From positions 1-64,000 of the forward strand of contig NZ_JACHXU010000017.1 of the NCBI RefSeq assembly GCF_014192335.1: a DNA stretch of 64,000 nucleotides. The letters are read 5' to 3'. This DNA comes from Aporhodopirellula rubra. GTDB lineage: Bacteria; Planctomycetota; Planctomycetia; Pirellulales; Pirellulaceae. The position numbers were made by a program, and so were the translations under genes. Below the pieces are notes generated by a model. It saw only the letters and a program-made list of their open reading frames with translations. It did no database searches and had not been told where the DNA came from. Positions 15,451 to 26,700 of the stretch are shown one piece after another. Positions within the stretch are counted from its first letter, which is position 1; every line of letters starts with the position of its first letter.

Positions 15451-16566
15451 ATGACTGCTGTCGACAGCGCTTCGTTCGACTCCATTCGCCGCAGCGTCTC
15501 CCCGCATGAGGACGTGTGGTTCCTGTCTGGACCGACAGGGCCGAGTGATTCGTTGCAACATACGCCGGTCGACCGCCAGCCGTTCACGGTCGGGCGTCAG
15601 TCGGGCACATCGATGAAGCTGCAGTTTCGCACCGTCAGCGGCAACCACGCTGAGTTGCGATTGATCGACGGTCGTTTGGTGATCCGCGATCTTGATAGCA
15701 CCAACGGAACGTACGTTAACGGGAGTCGAATTTCCGAACCAACCATCGTCAGTGACGAAGACCTCATTCACTTTGCCGAAGCTCCGTTCCGCATCCGTCG
15801 GCAATCACCGACGGGCATGACGGCAGGAACGATCTCAGAAAACGTATGTGACCAGGCGCTCGCTCTGGTTCAATTCGACCGGTTGATGAGTCAACGACTC
15901 GTTCGTCCTCACTTCCAACCGATTGTGACGTTGCAAGGCGCCCGCTCGATCGGGTTTGAGATTCTCGGCCGAGGAAGCGTCTTCGGTTTGGAATCCGTCG
16001 GTGCAATGTTCCAAGCCGCCGAACAATTGAACCTCGAGGTTGAACTGAGCCGTTTGCTTCGTTGGGAAGGTTTACGCGTCGGCCGCGAGATTCCCGATCA
16101 ACCGACATTGTTTGTCAACACGCATCCGAAGGAAATGGAAGACGGTCAATCGTTGATTGATTCGTTATCGAAGGTTCGCACGATGGCCTCGAACACAAAG
16201 ATCGTGTTGGAAATCCATGAAGCGGCGGTAACGGACCCGGCGTTCATGCGTCGATTGCACGCGTCGATGAACGACCTCGACATTCAGTTGGCCTACGATG
16301 ACTTTGGTGCCGGGCAGGCTCGTTTGGCAGAGTTGATTGAGGCTCGTCCGGATTTCGTGAAGTTTGACATTGGACTGATTCGGGGCATCGATATCAACGA
16401 TGTCAATCGCATGCGAATGCTGCAATCGCTCGTGAAGATGGTGCAGGATCTCGACATCGCGGCTCTTGCCGAAGGCATCGAAACGGTTGAAGAGGCGGAC
16501 GCCTGTCTAGAACTCGGTTTTGATCTCGCCCAAGGTTTCTACTACGGTCGCCCTGCTCCCGCGTAG
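15451..16566 (+). CDS. FHA domain plus EAL (c-di-GMP phosphodiesterase) protein
   Basis: 371 residues. An N-terminal FHA domain (about 42-118) shows TVGRQSG, VSGNHAEL and the DSTNGTYVNG strand, so it should bind phosphothreonine peptides. The EAL domain (about 135-371) has GFEILGRG (EAL degenerate to EIL with the Glu kept), LFVNTHP, VLEIHE, YDDFGAG, VKFD, LAEGIE and AQGFYYGRP. The metal and catalytic residues seem present, so it is probably an active phosphodiesterase. It links Ser/Thr kinase signalling, of which two kinases occur in this window, to c-di-GMP. No GGDEF domain. Confidence 0.88.
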   Translation: MTAVDSASFDSIRRSVSPHEDVWFLSGPTGPSDSLQHTPVDRQPFTVGRQSGTSMKLQFRTVSGNHAELRLIDGRLVIRDLDSTNGTYVNGSRISEPTIVSDEDLIHFAEAPFRIRRQSPTGMTAGTISENVCDQALALVQFDRLMSQRLVRPHFQPIVTLQGARSIGFEILGRGSVFGLESVGAMFQAAEQLNLEVELSRLLRWEGLRVGREIPDQPTLFVNTHPKEMEDGQSLIDSLSKVRTMASNTKIVLEIHEAAVTDPAFMRRLHASMNDLDIQLAYDDFGAGQARLAELIEARPDFVKFDIGLIRGIDINDVNRMRMLQSLVKMVQDLDIAALAEGIETVEEADACLELGFDLAQGFYYGRPAPA

Positions 16567-16731
16567 TGGGAGTGGCAATGATCTGTTGCCAAGCCTGAGC
16601 ATCTCAGGTGATGGCATACCTGTTTACGGTTCCCGGATTCGCCGGCATTGAGTCCTCCGAACTCAGGCGACGCTGGATGCATTGAATTAGCAAATGCTCC
16701 AGTATCCGAAAACACGTTGAACGCGAAAACC

Positions 16732-18066
16732 TTACTCGTGGCGGAGTGCGTCGATCGGATTCATGCGAGCGGCGCGAATAGCCGGATAGAGTCCGCTGAT
16801 CAAACCCACCGTCACGGCAATGACGACCGCGAGCGGAATCGTTTCTAAAACGATCGACGGATGGGAATCGCGAATCGCACTGGGCAATGCCGCGAATTGA
16901 TCTGGGAAGCTGGTCGAGATGAGCAGGATCGCGCCGCGGTACATCGGGGGCCCCAAGAATCCGAGCACGATGCCGAGTGCAGCACCGGCGAACGACAGCA
17001 GGATCGTTTCGACGAGGAATTGCCGGACAATGTCGCGTCGTTTGGCGCCGAGGGCACGGCGGATACCGATTTCGCGCGTCCGCTCTGTGACGCTGGCTAA
17101 CATGATGTTCATGATCCCGATACCACCGACGAGCAGTGAGATGCAGGCGATCAACACCCCGATTCCGAGGAACATGAGTCGCAGGTTGCGGGCTTGCTCG
17201 AGCAATTCGAGCGGCACCACAACGGCGATATCTTCAGTGTCGGCATGTTTAGCACCCAGGATGCTCTCGATCACCTTGGCGGTCGGACGGACCTGTGAGA
17301 CGCGTTGCACCTGCATGGTGATTTGGTTCAGTTCCATGATTTCGATTTGAAACTGGCCGCTGCGCCGGGTGACGATCGTGTCGCCGATGCGTTTCTGCAT
17401 CGTTTCGAGAGGGATGTAAACGTCGCGATTGAATTCCTGCGAATCCAGCGATCCGCCGATGGCGGCCGAGGCGTTGCGTGGTTCGAGAACACCGACGATG
17501 CGGTAGTAATCTGTGTGCTCAGGAACGTACAGGCGTTTGCCGAGTGGGTCCTCGTACGGAAACAACTCCTGGGCGACGTCAGCGGCGACCACGCAAACGT
17601 TTTCGTTACGTGCCCCATCGGCATCGGTCAGGAATCGCCCACCGCGTTTGCGAAGTTGCAATCGGTTAACGTCTTTGTATCCCGGTGTGCAGCCAACGAG
17701 GCGTCCGGAAATGAGTTTGTCACCACGGGTGAATTGGCGTTTGATTTCTCGGATCGGGACGGCGGTTTCGAGCGTGGGTAAGGTCGCGATGATTTGATCG
17801 AGTTCACTACGCAACAGCCCGTACTTCGTTGCCGCCATGCCGGTGAGTTTTTCGTCTGGTGGCTTGATCGTGCGAACGATAATGGTCGTGGCACCGAGAG
17901 ATTCAATTTGTTTCTGAACCTGTTCACTGGCGCCCTGGCTGATCGCGGTCAGCACGATCACCGACCAAACGCCGATGAGGATGCCGAGCATCGTTAGGCC
18001 GGTGCGGAGCGGGTGGAGCGTGAGGCTCTTGATGCCCATTCGTATCGTCCGAAGCCAAACTAGCAT
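16732..18066 (-). CDS. ABC transporter permease, MacB/FtsX type
   Basis: 444 residues. N-terminal membrane helix (LGILIGVWSVIVLTAIS), a large periplasmic MacB_PCD domain (about 45-290), then three helices (about 300-325, 350-375, 405-430) of the FtsX fold with IMNIMLASVTERTREIGIRRALGA and SGLYPAIRAARMNPIDALR, both highly typical. It exports peptides, lipids or drugs together with the ATPase and adaptor encoded just upstream. The start overlaps the end of the ATPase gene by 7 bp, so the genes are translationally coupled. Confidence 0.93.
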   Translation of the reverse strand: MLVWLRTIRMGIKSLTLHPLRTGLTMLGILIGVWSVIVLTAISQGASEQVQKQIESLGATTIIVRTIKPPDEKLTGMAATKYGLLRSELDQIIATLPTLETAVPIREIKRQFTRGDKLISGRLVGCTPGYKDVNRLQLRKRGGRFLTDADGARNENVCVVAADVAQELFPYEDPLGKRLYVPEHTDYYRIVGVLEPRNASAAIGGSLDSQEFNRDVYIPLETMQKRIGDTIVTRRSGQFQIEIMELNQITMQVQRVSQVRPTAKVIESILGAKHADTEDIAVVVPLELLEQARNLRLMFLGIGVLIACISLLVGGIGIMNIMLASVTERTREIGIRRALGAKRRDIVRQFLVETILLSFAGAALGIVLGFLGPPMYRGAILLISTSFPDQFAALPSAIRDSHPSIVLETIPLAVVIAVTVGLISGLYPAIRAARMNPIDALRHE

Positions 18067-18833
18067 GTCAGACCCTGTTTGTTCTTGACCGCGAGGGCAG
18101 CGGCGGCTTGCATTTCTCGTGCGGTCTTGCGTCGCTCGTCACTGACGGGTTCGTCGCTGTGCAACATGCCGTCTTTTAGGCGAACGATTCGGCGGGCGCG
18201 TTCGGCAACGTCGTCTTCGTGTGTGACGAGAATGATAGTTCTGCCTTCGCCGTTGAGTTGATCGAACAATGCCAGAATTTCGTCGGTGGTCACACTGTCG
18301 AGGTTACCGGTTGGTTCGTCGGCGAGGATGAAGTAGGGATCGTTAACGAGACTGCGGGCGATGGCGACGCGTTGTTGTTGTCCACCAGACAGTTGGTTGG
18401 GACGGTGGTCGAGCCGGTCGGAGAGCCCGACCTGATCGGCTAACTTGACCGCTCGGGCGCGTTCTTTGGCACCGAGAAGCCCCTGGTAGTAAAGAGGGAC
18501 CTGAATGTTTTCGACGACGGTCAACTGCTGGATTAAATTGTACGACTGAAACACGAACCCGATGCGACGACTGCGAATTTCGGCGAGTTGGTCGTCGGTC
18601 ATCAGGCTGATGTTGTCGTCACCTAGGAACAGACTCCCGGCGGTCGGTTGATCGAGGCAGCCGAGCATGTTCAACAGCGTGCTTTTGCCGCTGCCCGAAG
18701 GGCCCATGATCGCGACGTAATCGCCCTCAGGAACATCGAACGAGACACCACGGAGCGCCCGCACGGTTTCGCTCTTGAGGACGTACTCTTTCGTCAATCC
18801 GTCGATTCGCGTTGCGAGTGATTGTCCACTCAT
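18060..18833 (-). CDS. ABC transporter ATP-binding protein, MacB/LolD type
   Basis: 257 residues. Walker [11 protein letters not shown]-loop [16 protein letters not shown], signature [15 protein letters not shown], Walker [14 protein letters not shown] and the switch His in LVTHE are all present. It powers the FtsX-type permease that overlaps its 3' end. It is the middle gene of a three-gene operon in the order adaptor, ATPase, permease; its start overlaps the adaptor stop by 4 bp. Confidence 0.95.
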   Translation of the reverse strand: MSGQSLATRIDGLTKEYVLKSETVRALRGVSFDVPEGDYVAIMGPSGSGKSTLLNMLGCLDQPTAGSLFLGDDNISLMTDDQLAEIRSRRIGFVFQSYNLIQQLTVVENIQVPLYYQGLLGAKERARAVKLADQVGLSDRLDHRPNQLSGGQQQRVAIARSLVNDPYFILADEPTGNLDSVTTDEILALFDQLNGEGRTIILVTHEDDVAERARRIVRLKDGMLHSDEPVSDERRKTAREMQAAAALAVKNKQGLTC

Positions 18834-20446
18834 GCAGCCGGATTTTCCGGTTGGTTTTTACCGGCGCCCGGGCCCGGTTTTCCTTCGCCACGGCGAGTCC
18901 GCGTTGAGGTGGGTTCCGAAACGGCGTCTCGGTTCACGTCGGTTTCCGGTTCGGCATCGGCGGTAATGGTGACGGGAGGTTTGGGGGCCAGAGCGACCAT
19001 GTCACTGTTGTCTTCGACAACGATCTCAGGCAGGTCCATTAACGATAAGTGTTCACGAAGATTCAGCACCGCTTGGTCACCGACCTCGAGGCCAGAGGTA
19101 ATACTAGCCATGGTGTCATTGGTGGCGGCGATCTGCACCTGGCGGGTTTCGAAACTCTGTTTGCCGGTTTGGACCAACGCAAACATCTTCTTGTCGTGTT
19201 CGTAGATGGCCTGAATCGGAACTTGGATGGCCTGAGGCAATTGCTCGACGAAAATTTCGACTGCCGCCGTCATACCGGTGCGGATGACCTCTGGCGGGTC
19301 CACGATTTCGATCACAACACCGTATTCTTTGATCGACGAGCTGAACCAACTGCCCGGTTCGGCATAGCGGTTAACCTTCGCGACGTGGCCTTTGAGAACC
19401 ATGTCCGGCAGCGCGTCGATGCGGATTTTCGCAGCCATGCCTTTTCGCAACAGAGTGATGCGTGACTCGTTGACTTTACAGCGAACCTGCATGCGTGTCG
19501 GGTCGGGCAACCGAATGATCGCTTGACGTTCGCGGATGACCGCGCCGGCCTCCACGACGAATTCGGCGTTACCGCCACGACTGCTGTACTTGTTAGCGTG
19601 AACGACGACGCCATCGGTCGGAGCCGTCATCACGCACATTTTGATTTGGTCTTGGATCTCTTGCAGTTCGGTGCGTTCTTCGAGCAGTTTTTCTTCGGCC
19701 GCAGAAAGATTCGCTTTGGCTGCATCGATATCGCTGTCGTACTGCACGAGCATTTTGCGTTTGGTGAGTTCCTGCAGAACACGCAGACGCCCTTGAGCGG
19801 CCTCGAGTTGATTTCGCGTGTTCGCGAGCGCAAATTTGTCGGCGTCGAGTTGCAACGCGTTGACGAGTCCTTTGGCGACGAGTCGCTCGCTACTTTGTAG
19901 AGCAAGCTGCGCTTTGCGGAGTTCTTGCTCGGCGACGGCGATCTCGCTGAGGATCGCTTTCTCTTCGGTCAGGTAGATGCCTTCGAGGTACTCTTGGCGA
20001 GAAATCGTGGCTTGTTCGAGCAGTGCGTCCGCGGTGGCGAGGTTGGCCTCGGCGGTGATGACCTCAATTCGGTCCTCTTTGAGTTCCATTTCCAGATTCG
20101 AGGAATCGAGCTCGACGAGTTTGTCGCCCTTCTTCACGCGTGCTCCTTCATCGATCACCCACAGGATTGGTGTGCCGGTGTTCCCACGCGATCGGATTTC
20201 GCAGACGACTTCCGTGTTGCTGCTGCTTTCGATTTCGCCCTGTTCGATGATGGTATGGTCAAACGGGGCTTCGGTCACCTCGCTGACGATCAGCGAATCC
20301 GGTGACACCTGTTTTTGGCGTGCTTTGTACAGGTCGTACCCGTACCATCCGGAACCCGCGATGAGGGCGGTAAAGACGAGCAAAGCGATCTTCGCTCCGC
20401 CGTGACGCATGGCACGCTGGCGATTGGTGGGGATTTGGGGAAGCAT
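18830..20446 (-). CDS. HlyD/MacA-like periplasmic adaptor of efflux system
   Basis: 538 residues. A membrane anchor near residues 18-40 (KIALLVFTALIAGSGWYGY), then a lipoyl-like half motif (VCEIRSRGNTGTPILWVIDEGARVKKGD), a long coiled-coil hairpin (about 115-265), the second lipoyl half (ITAPTDGVVVHAN) and beta-barrel domains (MQVRCKVNESRITLLRKGM, TGMTAAVEIFVEQLPQAIQVP). The tail is Pro/Arg-rich. First gene of the MacAB-like operon. No TolC homologue is adjacent. Confidence 0.9.
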   Translation of the reverse strand: MLPQIPTNRQRAMRHGGAKIALLVFTALIAGSGWYGYDLYKARQKQVSPDSLIVSEVTEAPFDHTIIEQGEIESSSNTEVVCEIRSRGNTGTPILWVIDEGARVKKGDKLVELDSSNLEMELKEDRIEVITAEANLATADALLEQATISRQEYLEGIYLTEEKAILSEIAVAEQELRKAQLALQSSERLVAKGLVNALQLDADKFALANTRNQLEAAQGRLRVLQELTKRKMLVQYDSDIDAAKANLSAAEEKLLEERTELQEIQDQIKMCVMTAPTDGVVVHANKYSSRGGNAEFVVEAGAVIRERQAIIRLPDPTRMQVRCKVNESRITLLRKGMAAKIRIDALPDMVLKGHVAKVNRYAEPGSWFSSSIKEYGVVIEIVDPPEVIRTGMTAAVEIFVEQLPQAIQVPIQAIYEHDKKMFALVQTGKQSFETRQVQIAATNDTMASITSGLEVGDQAVLNLREHLSLMDLPEIVVEDNSDMVALAPKPPVTITADAEPETDVNRDAVSEPTSTRTRRGEGKPGPGAGKNQPENPAA

Positions 20447-20586
20447 GAGGAGCGGTGGGGCTGGTGGGCGGGACGCTATTCGACGGGGATGAAACCCCGC
20501 CCGAAGTCAAAGCGATCGGTTTAATTCGCAAATGGTCTGTCGATCCTACGAATTTCAGCTCAAAGAGGTCGTCCCCAATAGCTTAG

Positions 20587-21990
20587 TTAGGCGTCAAAAT
20601 ATCGGTCGGAATCAACGCGAAAATTTTCTGGTAACTTCGTTTTCAGTTCGGCCGCGTCGAGAGCGTACTTTGCGTTGATTTCGACTTTGACGTCCGCCGC
20701 GACACTGCCGCCGGCCTCTTCGATCCATCCGCGGTGCAAATTCACGATTGCCTGGCGAGCGAGGAGCGGCGTGTCGGTTTCGGCCCCGTCGGCGTTTTTG
20801 ATTGGTGCAAACGCCTTGGCGGGATCGACTTCGTAGATGATGGTTTGTTCAGCGGACGGGAGCAAATCGAAGATGAACGTTTCGAATTTGGTTGCGTTGG
20901 GCGTTTCCGGTTTGATCTCTTCTCCGGAATCCGACAGGTACGGCACCTTTTTGCTGGCCCGGTGAAATGGCAGCGAAGTGTCGCTGTTTTTCTCGCGTTC
21001 CAGGAAAGCGACGTCAAAAATGTGGACGGCGATGCTGCCGGCCCACAATTTGAGACCACCGCTCGCGTCGGTCATTTCGGCCGCTTCGTCGGGCAAGTCG
21101 CTGTATTCGATCACGTGCGTTCGGCCGTCGACTTGGACGACGTTTCCGACTTTCTCTGTGGGGTAGCGTTTGCGAATGACTTGCGACGTCATTTCGCTGC
21201 CCGAGAGCAAGTGGTGTCCGATGAACTCAGGGTCGCAAAGCGTGACCAGCGGGTTGTCGACTTGGAAGTAGAACAGGTGTTGGTGCCCGTTTTCTTTCAT
21301 TCGCTGCAAACAACCCGTGCGGTCGAGGGCACGGAGGGTGCCGCCGTGTCCATCAGGGCTGAGGGCGAGTGAGTCTTTGGCGGCGAGGAGCAGTTTGCCG
21401 GACTTCGCGTCCACGGCGGGCATCGTCCCTTGTTTAAAAATGATGACCTGATCGTCGGCCAAACCGAGATTGTTGTTTTCGGCAAAGTAGGCGCGGGTGT
21501 CCGTATCGGTTGCCTCGCTGGTCATCAGATACCAGGGGATTGCGACGCCGTAACGACGTTCAGTCGCCAACAGCCGATCGGCAAAGATTTGAAACAGAGT
21601 TCGACTGCTGATCGGCCCGGCGGGAAACATCCCTTTGGGAGAGTCGAAGCCCAACCGTGTGCCTTGACCACCGGCGACGAGAACGACGGCGATCTGGCCA
21701 TCGCGGAGAGCCTGTTCGCCCTTTTCGCGAGCGTCTTCGGGGGACCATTCGACACCGCTGCCGTCGGCGGAGACGGCCATCGGCAGGGTTGCATCTTTGG
21801 CCATTGCGGCAAAGTCGACTTGTTCGTCTTCGCCCTTGATGAGTCGAGCCAGTTCGTTAAAGTCGATTGCTTTGACTTGGTCGGCTAATGACTCTTGCGC
21901 CTTCGCGTCGAGCTCATCCCAGTATCGAAGCACGTGGGTCTGATCGAACGGGGCCAGAATCGCGGTGAGTTCTTCGAATGTAGTCGACAT
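20587..21990 (-). CDS. UDP-sugar pyrophosphorylase, UDPGP type 1 family
   Basis: 467 residues. The nucleotide-binding motif LVAGGQGTRLGFDSPKGMFP is the signature of the eukaryote-like UDPGP family, which includes UDP-GlcNAc and UDP-glucose pyrophosphorylases. Further family features: VDNPLVTLCDPEFIGHHL, EYSDLPDE and the C-terminal KFETFIFDLLPSAE. It makes UDP-sugar plus PPi from UTP and sugar-1-phosphate. Substrate (GlcNAc-1-P or Glc-1-P) cannot be told from the sequence. Co-directional with purD but separated by 100 bp. Confidence 0.85.
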   Translation of the reverse strand: MSTTFEELTAILAPFDQTHVLRYWDELDAKAQESLADQVKAIDFNELARLIKGEDEQVDFAAMAKDATLPMAVSADGSGVEWSPEDAREKGEQALRDGQIAVVLVAGGQGTRLGFDSPKGMFPAGPISSRTLFQIFADRLLATERRYGVAIPWYLMTSEATDTDTRAYFAENNNLGLADDQVIIFKQGTMPAVDAKSGKLLLAAKDSLALSPDGHGGTLRALDRTGCLQRMKENGHQHLFYFQVDNPLVTLCDPEFIGHHLLSGSEMTSQVIRKRYPTEKVGNVVQVDGRTHVIEYSDLPDEAAEMTDASGGLKLWAGSIAVHIFDVAFLEREKNSDTSLPFHRASKKVPYLSDSGEEIKPETPNATKFETFIFDLLPSAEQTIIYEVDPAKAFAPIKNADGAETDTPLLARQAIVNLHRGWIEEAGGSVAADVKVEINAKYALDAAELKTKLPENFRVDSDRYFDA

Positions 21991-22093
21991 GAGACGTGTA
22001 GGTGATATATCGGGGAACGAGACGTAGACAAGATTCCGGGTGAGACGCTGACGCCGGTTTCAAGGGGCGACTGGTGGAGGAATCGGTGACAGT

Positions 22094-23404
22094 TTAGGTC
22101 CGGTCAAAGTGGGCAACGGCGAGTGCCTTGTCACTGATGTCTTTGCGGCACCATGCGCCTTGCCAGCGGATTTTGGCGACCGCCTTGTAGGCTTGCAGTT
22201 TTGCAGCGCTGATCGTGTCGCCCATGGCGGTCACACCGAGGACGCGGCCACCGGAGTTGACGACGTTACCGTCGACGAGGCTCGTGCCGGCGTGGAAGAC
22301 TTTGACGTTTTCCATCGCGTCGGCGGCTTCGATGCCGGTGATGGTGTGTCCCTTTTCATAACTGCTGGGGTAGCCTTCGCTGGCCATCACGACGCAGATC
22401 GCAGGACGCGGGTCGAAGGTCAGCCCGTCGAGTTCACCGAGGCGTCCGTCGACGACGGCTTCCATCACGTCTACGAGATCCGATTGCAATCGCATCAACA
22501 GCGGTTGGCATTCCGGGTCACCGAACCGGACATTGAATTCGAGCACTTTGGGGCCGGCCGGCGTTAGCATCAATCCGGCATACAGGACGCCCTTGAAAGG
22601 TCGCCGTGCCCGCTTCATCGCATGGACGATCGGAACGAGAATTCCCGATTCGACTTCGGCGAGGGTTTGTTCGTCGAGCACGGGGGCGGGGCAATAAGCA
22701 CCCATTCCGCCGGTGTTCGGCCCGGTGTCGCCGTCGTTTGCCGGTTTGTGATCTTGAGCGGTTGGCAGGGTGAGGATCGTCTCGCCATCGGTGATCGCCA
22801 GAACGCTGACTTCGGGGCCGGTCAACCGTTCTTCGATGATCAGTTCTTTGCCGGCGGCGCCAAACTCCTTGCGAGCGGCGATGCGGTCAATCGCTTCGAG
22901 GGCCTCACTGCGTGTTTCGCAAACGACGACGCCCTTACCGGCTGCCAATCCGTCCGCTTTGACGACGACGTTGACCGGATCGGTCGGTTCGCTGTATCGG
23001 TCCTTGATGTATCGCATCGCGTCATCGGCGGTTCGAAAGGCCCGATAATCAGCGGTCGGGATGTCCGCCGAACGCAAAAGGTTCTTGCAGAACACTTTGC
23101 TGCCTTCGAGTTCCGCGGCGGCGCTTGAGGGGCCGAACACCTTCAGCCCCGCGGCCTGCATGTCGTCAACGAGGCCAGCGACCAAGGGGGCCTCCGGGCC
23201 GACAACGACGAGGCCGACCTCGTTGATTTTGGCAAAGTCGATCAGTGCTTCGTGATCGGTTTGCGGGAGATCCACATTGATCGCATCGACAGCCGTTCCA
23301 GCGTTTCCGGGAGCGACAAAGACTTTGTCCACTCGAGGGCTCTGTTTGATCTTCCACGCCAGAGCGTGTTCGCGACCGCCGCTGCCGACGATCAAGACGT
23401 TCAT
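22094..23404 (-). CDS. purD: Phosphoribosylamine--glycine ligase
   Basis: 436 residues from the ATG at 23404, where the family N-terminus MNVLIVGSGGREHALAWK begins; an ATG 9 bp upstream is less likely. ATP-grasp features: VVVKADGLAAGKGVVV, EERLTGPEVSVLA, QDHKPANDGDTGPNTGGMGAY and VLEFNVRFGDPECQ. It catalyses the second step of purine synthesis. No other pur gene in the window. Confidence 0.96.
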   Translation of the reverse strand: MNVLIVGSGGREHALAWKIKQSPRVDKVFVAPGNAGTAVDAINVDLPQTDHEALIDFAKINEVGLVVVGPEAPLVAGLVDDMQAAGLKVFGPSSAAAELEGSKVFCKNLLRSADIPTADYRAFRTADDAMRYIKDRYSEPTDPVNVVVKADGLAAGKGVVVCETRSEALEAIDRIAARKEFGAAGKELIIEERLTGPEVSVLAITDGETILTLPTAQDHKPANDGDTGPNTGGMGAYCPAPVLDEQTLAEVESGILVPIVHAMKRARRPFKGVLYAGLMLTPAGPKVLEFNVRFGDPECQPLLMRLQSDLVDVMEAVVDGRLGELDGLTFDPRPAICVVMASEGYPSSYEKGHTITGIEAADAMENVKVFHAGTSLVDGNVVNSGGRVLGVTAMGDTISAAKLQAYKAVAKIRWQGAWCRKDISDKALAVAHFDRT

Positions 23405-23473
23405 TAAATTCATGGAGGACGAGCAAGTGGGGATAGGGGTACCCGAAGTCGCCAGACTTTGGTGGGGGGGAGT

Positions 23474-23531
23474 TAAAAAATAAAACGCCGGCGAGTTCGA
23501 ATCCGTTTTGGTTTGGATCTCGCGCCGGCGT
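23474..23531 (-). terminator. Rho-independent terminator (minus strand)
   Basis: ACGCCGGCGAG (23485-23495) and CTCGCGCCGGCGT (23519-23531) form a long stem. On the minus strand the stem is followed by TTTATTTTTT. It probably ends the transcript of the large gene ending at 23797. Confidence 0.75.
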
Positions 23532-23796
23532 CGTGTTTCGACGTGATGCCGAATTGAGCATGATGGAGTCGTCAGGTGGGACGATAGGCGAAGATCATTC
23601 GCTAGGTCCCCGATGGATCCGGTGTTTTATCACAGCATCAGTTCAAAGTGGCGAAACTCGTCGAAAGTTTCGCCAGGACTCGTTCCCCGCCGAATGCCTG
23701 GGGGCATTCGCGACGGTCCGAGCCCAAGTCTTTAGCTGTAACGCTGCACCAGATTAGCAAACTTCACGATGTTCGTAATCGGTAGCTGTTCTCTCG

Positions 23797-26700
23797 CTAG
23801 GTGGCCGATGCCAAGCGCTCGAGCATCACGGGATCGGTCGGCGTCGGTGACATCGGGTCGAGACCGATGGTTCCGACGAGCGATTTGACGTAGTCGTCCG
23901 ATTCCGCAATTGCACGTTGTTCGGAGGCGTACTTCAATCGCGCCGCCAACCCGAGTCGCTCGACTGCCTCTTCGTTTTCAGGGCAACTGATGTATTCCTT
24001 CAGGCGTTCTTCGAATGCCTTCCAGTGAGCGATATCGTGGGTTTGTTTGGTCTTCAAACGACGCAGGTACCAATCGCTCGAGATCAACGCGTCCCGGTCG
24101 AACAGTTTGCGGACTTCAGGAGAATCGATCGTGTGACCGTTGTGTTCGCCCTTGACCATGATGTCGAGGACGGCACGCAGCGGTGGGCACGCGAGTTCGT
24201 AACCGAAGTCGTCAAAGTAGTTCTTCGAAACGCGAGCTTGTGCTTCGGCGATTTGCAAAATGCCGTCTGCGAACGCATCTTCGTCTTGCGTTTCAGGTCG
24301 AAGGATTGATTCCGTGAAGACCTTCGCGGGGTTATCGAATACGCGAGCCAAGTAGGTCCGCACGAATTTCTCCGTAATCCGGTAGCCCAGACGGCTGCCT
24401 GGAATTGGTGTTCCCTTGTACGTGAAGTCCTGGATTTTCTCGAGCATGCCTTCGGCGATCAAGTTCTCCGGAATGCGTTCCTCGGCACCCATGCGGCACC
24501 AAACTTCCGGAATCAAAAGCGAGATGTCGTGGCCGACTTCGAAGTGCGGCCCGATGTGACCGGCAGGCGTGCTGAAGCCGCCCAACTGTGTCAGGATCAT
24601 CGAAACGATCGAAGAGTTCAGATCGATCGCGGGATGCAACGCGTTGAACGGTCCCTTGGTCAACGCCCCTTCGCTGCCCGCACCCGTCGTGCTCGGGCTC
24701 TTGCCCGTTAGCGAACAGACGTAGTCCATGATCAACTCGGGCAGCTCTTGGTAGTGCAGCGGCGAGTAGACGGCGAGCGAACGGATGCCTGCGTCGCGGT
24801 CCGGCGGGTTGTTGCGGCGTCCCGAGAGCACGGCGCCGACGGGAGTCAGCACGGGAGCACCCGGCGGGAGTTTGCGATGGAGTTGCAGCCCACGCATGGC
24901 GACATACGTGTCCAGGTGCCGAACCATGTCCGGACGGTCTTGGAGGTACCGTGGGTTCTTCGTTGGCGAACCGTTGACGATCCGTGGGTCAGCGGTACTG
25001 ACGACGTAACCGTCTTTCGACGCAGCGGCCTCTTCGAGCAGTTCTTCCATCGGTCCGGTGAATTTATCGAACTCGATTGCATCGCGAATGATGTCGCGAG
25101 CCTGCGCGCTCGTCAGCGGTTCGAAGTTACTGATGAAGTTACCGGGACCGGAGAGATCCAGTTCCGTTTGTTTGTCCAAGCCGCGGTGGACGGCGTCATC
25201 GGGACGTTGGAACAATCGGTATTCGCAGTTCTCGACGAACTTGTAACTGCCCGCCGGAGCGATCATTGATCCGAGGTGCTCGACGCTGCCCGCTGGAATC
25301 ACGACGCTCGCCGAGATGTCATCTTCGCGTTGCACTTTGGCCGCGGCGATGAAGTCTTGCCGGAGTTTGAACGTTCGCCAGCGGGAATCTTCCAAGCCGA
25401 CGCGGAGGTAGGTGCCCACCAGCGTGCGGTCGCCGATCTTTAGTTCGTGACCAGGGGAACCGTTGACGATATCGACGCGGAATTGATCTCGCCAATTGGT
25501 CTCGGGGCTGGTGCCGATGAAACGTTTGACGATCAACGCGATCGCGTAAACGTGTTCCGGAATGCTCTCCAGCCACGCGTTGTATTCATCGTTGTAATCA
25601 GGCGACGGGGTCAGCAATTTGATGACGCTGCCCAGCGACCGTTTGGAGTCGAGCACCTTTCGGGTCGGCCGTTCGGCGTAGACCTTGGCACCTTCGGCGC
25701 CGGGGGCCCAGCGGGTGCTGTAGTCTTTGGCAAAGATCTCGTCGACGAGGGCAAAATCCTTGTCGTGGTCTTTGACGAAGATCGGGCCATAGAGCATGTA
25801 GTCACGAAGGCTCTTGCTGATTTCGCTCTTACCGCCACCGGAAACGGTGCACGGTTTGTGGCAGAAAACGCCTTCGCCGGCGGTGCCGATCAAACGCCAG
25901 CTTGGTGCGTTGGCGTGCTTGGCGAGTTGCAGTTTGTAACCGCTCGGCGCGATGTAGACTTCATCCGGAGACAACGGAATCGACTGCGTAACGCCCGCGG
26001 CATCTTTCCAACGGATGTGCCGATGGTGCAGCGATGCGAACGCGCTCTCAGGAATGTAGATCACTTGCGGATAGACTTTGTCGATCCCGTAACCTTCCGG
26101 CCGGATATCGATGAAGTCGCTGTATTTCTCGGCGACTTCGGCAAACGTCTGTCCGTTGTAAAGACGACTCTTGACTTGGAAGTGATCGCCGAGGGAATAC
26201 GACGCAAACGCCAGTGCGCCACCGGCGTGCTCTTCTTCCGCACCGCCCATCAGGTTCGCCGCGTAGCTGAGTTGCGTTTTGACTTCCTTCTTGCAGTAGC
26301 CGTAATAGTTATCTGCGATCAGGGTCACGATCACGCCGGACTCGTCACGACAAGTCAGCTTGAACGCGGAGCCGTCGTTGTACAGTTCGGATTCCGATTT
26401 CCAGCACATGCGGTCGCGACGTTGACGTTCGGTCGCGTCGTCGTAGTGCGGCAGTCCGACTGCTTTCTTCGTGAGCGTGACGAGGTGGGTTGCCAGAATC
26501 ACGCATCCGGTGTGGCCACTCCAGTGAATCGCATCGAGTCCCGCGTCACCGCCGGCAACGAGTGGGTCGCCTGCGTTCCCGAAGATCGATTCGACGAAGT
26601 CCAGGTTGCTGCAATAGATGCCTGGAGTGAAGAACCGAGTTTCCATCGACTTGTATTCGGTCACACCGGCAACGGCGGGAGCGACAAGTGGACGGAGCAT

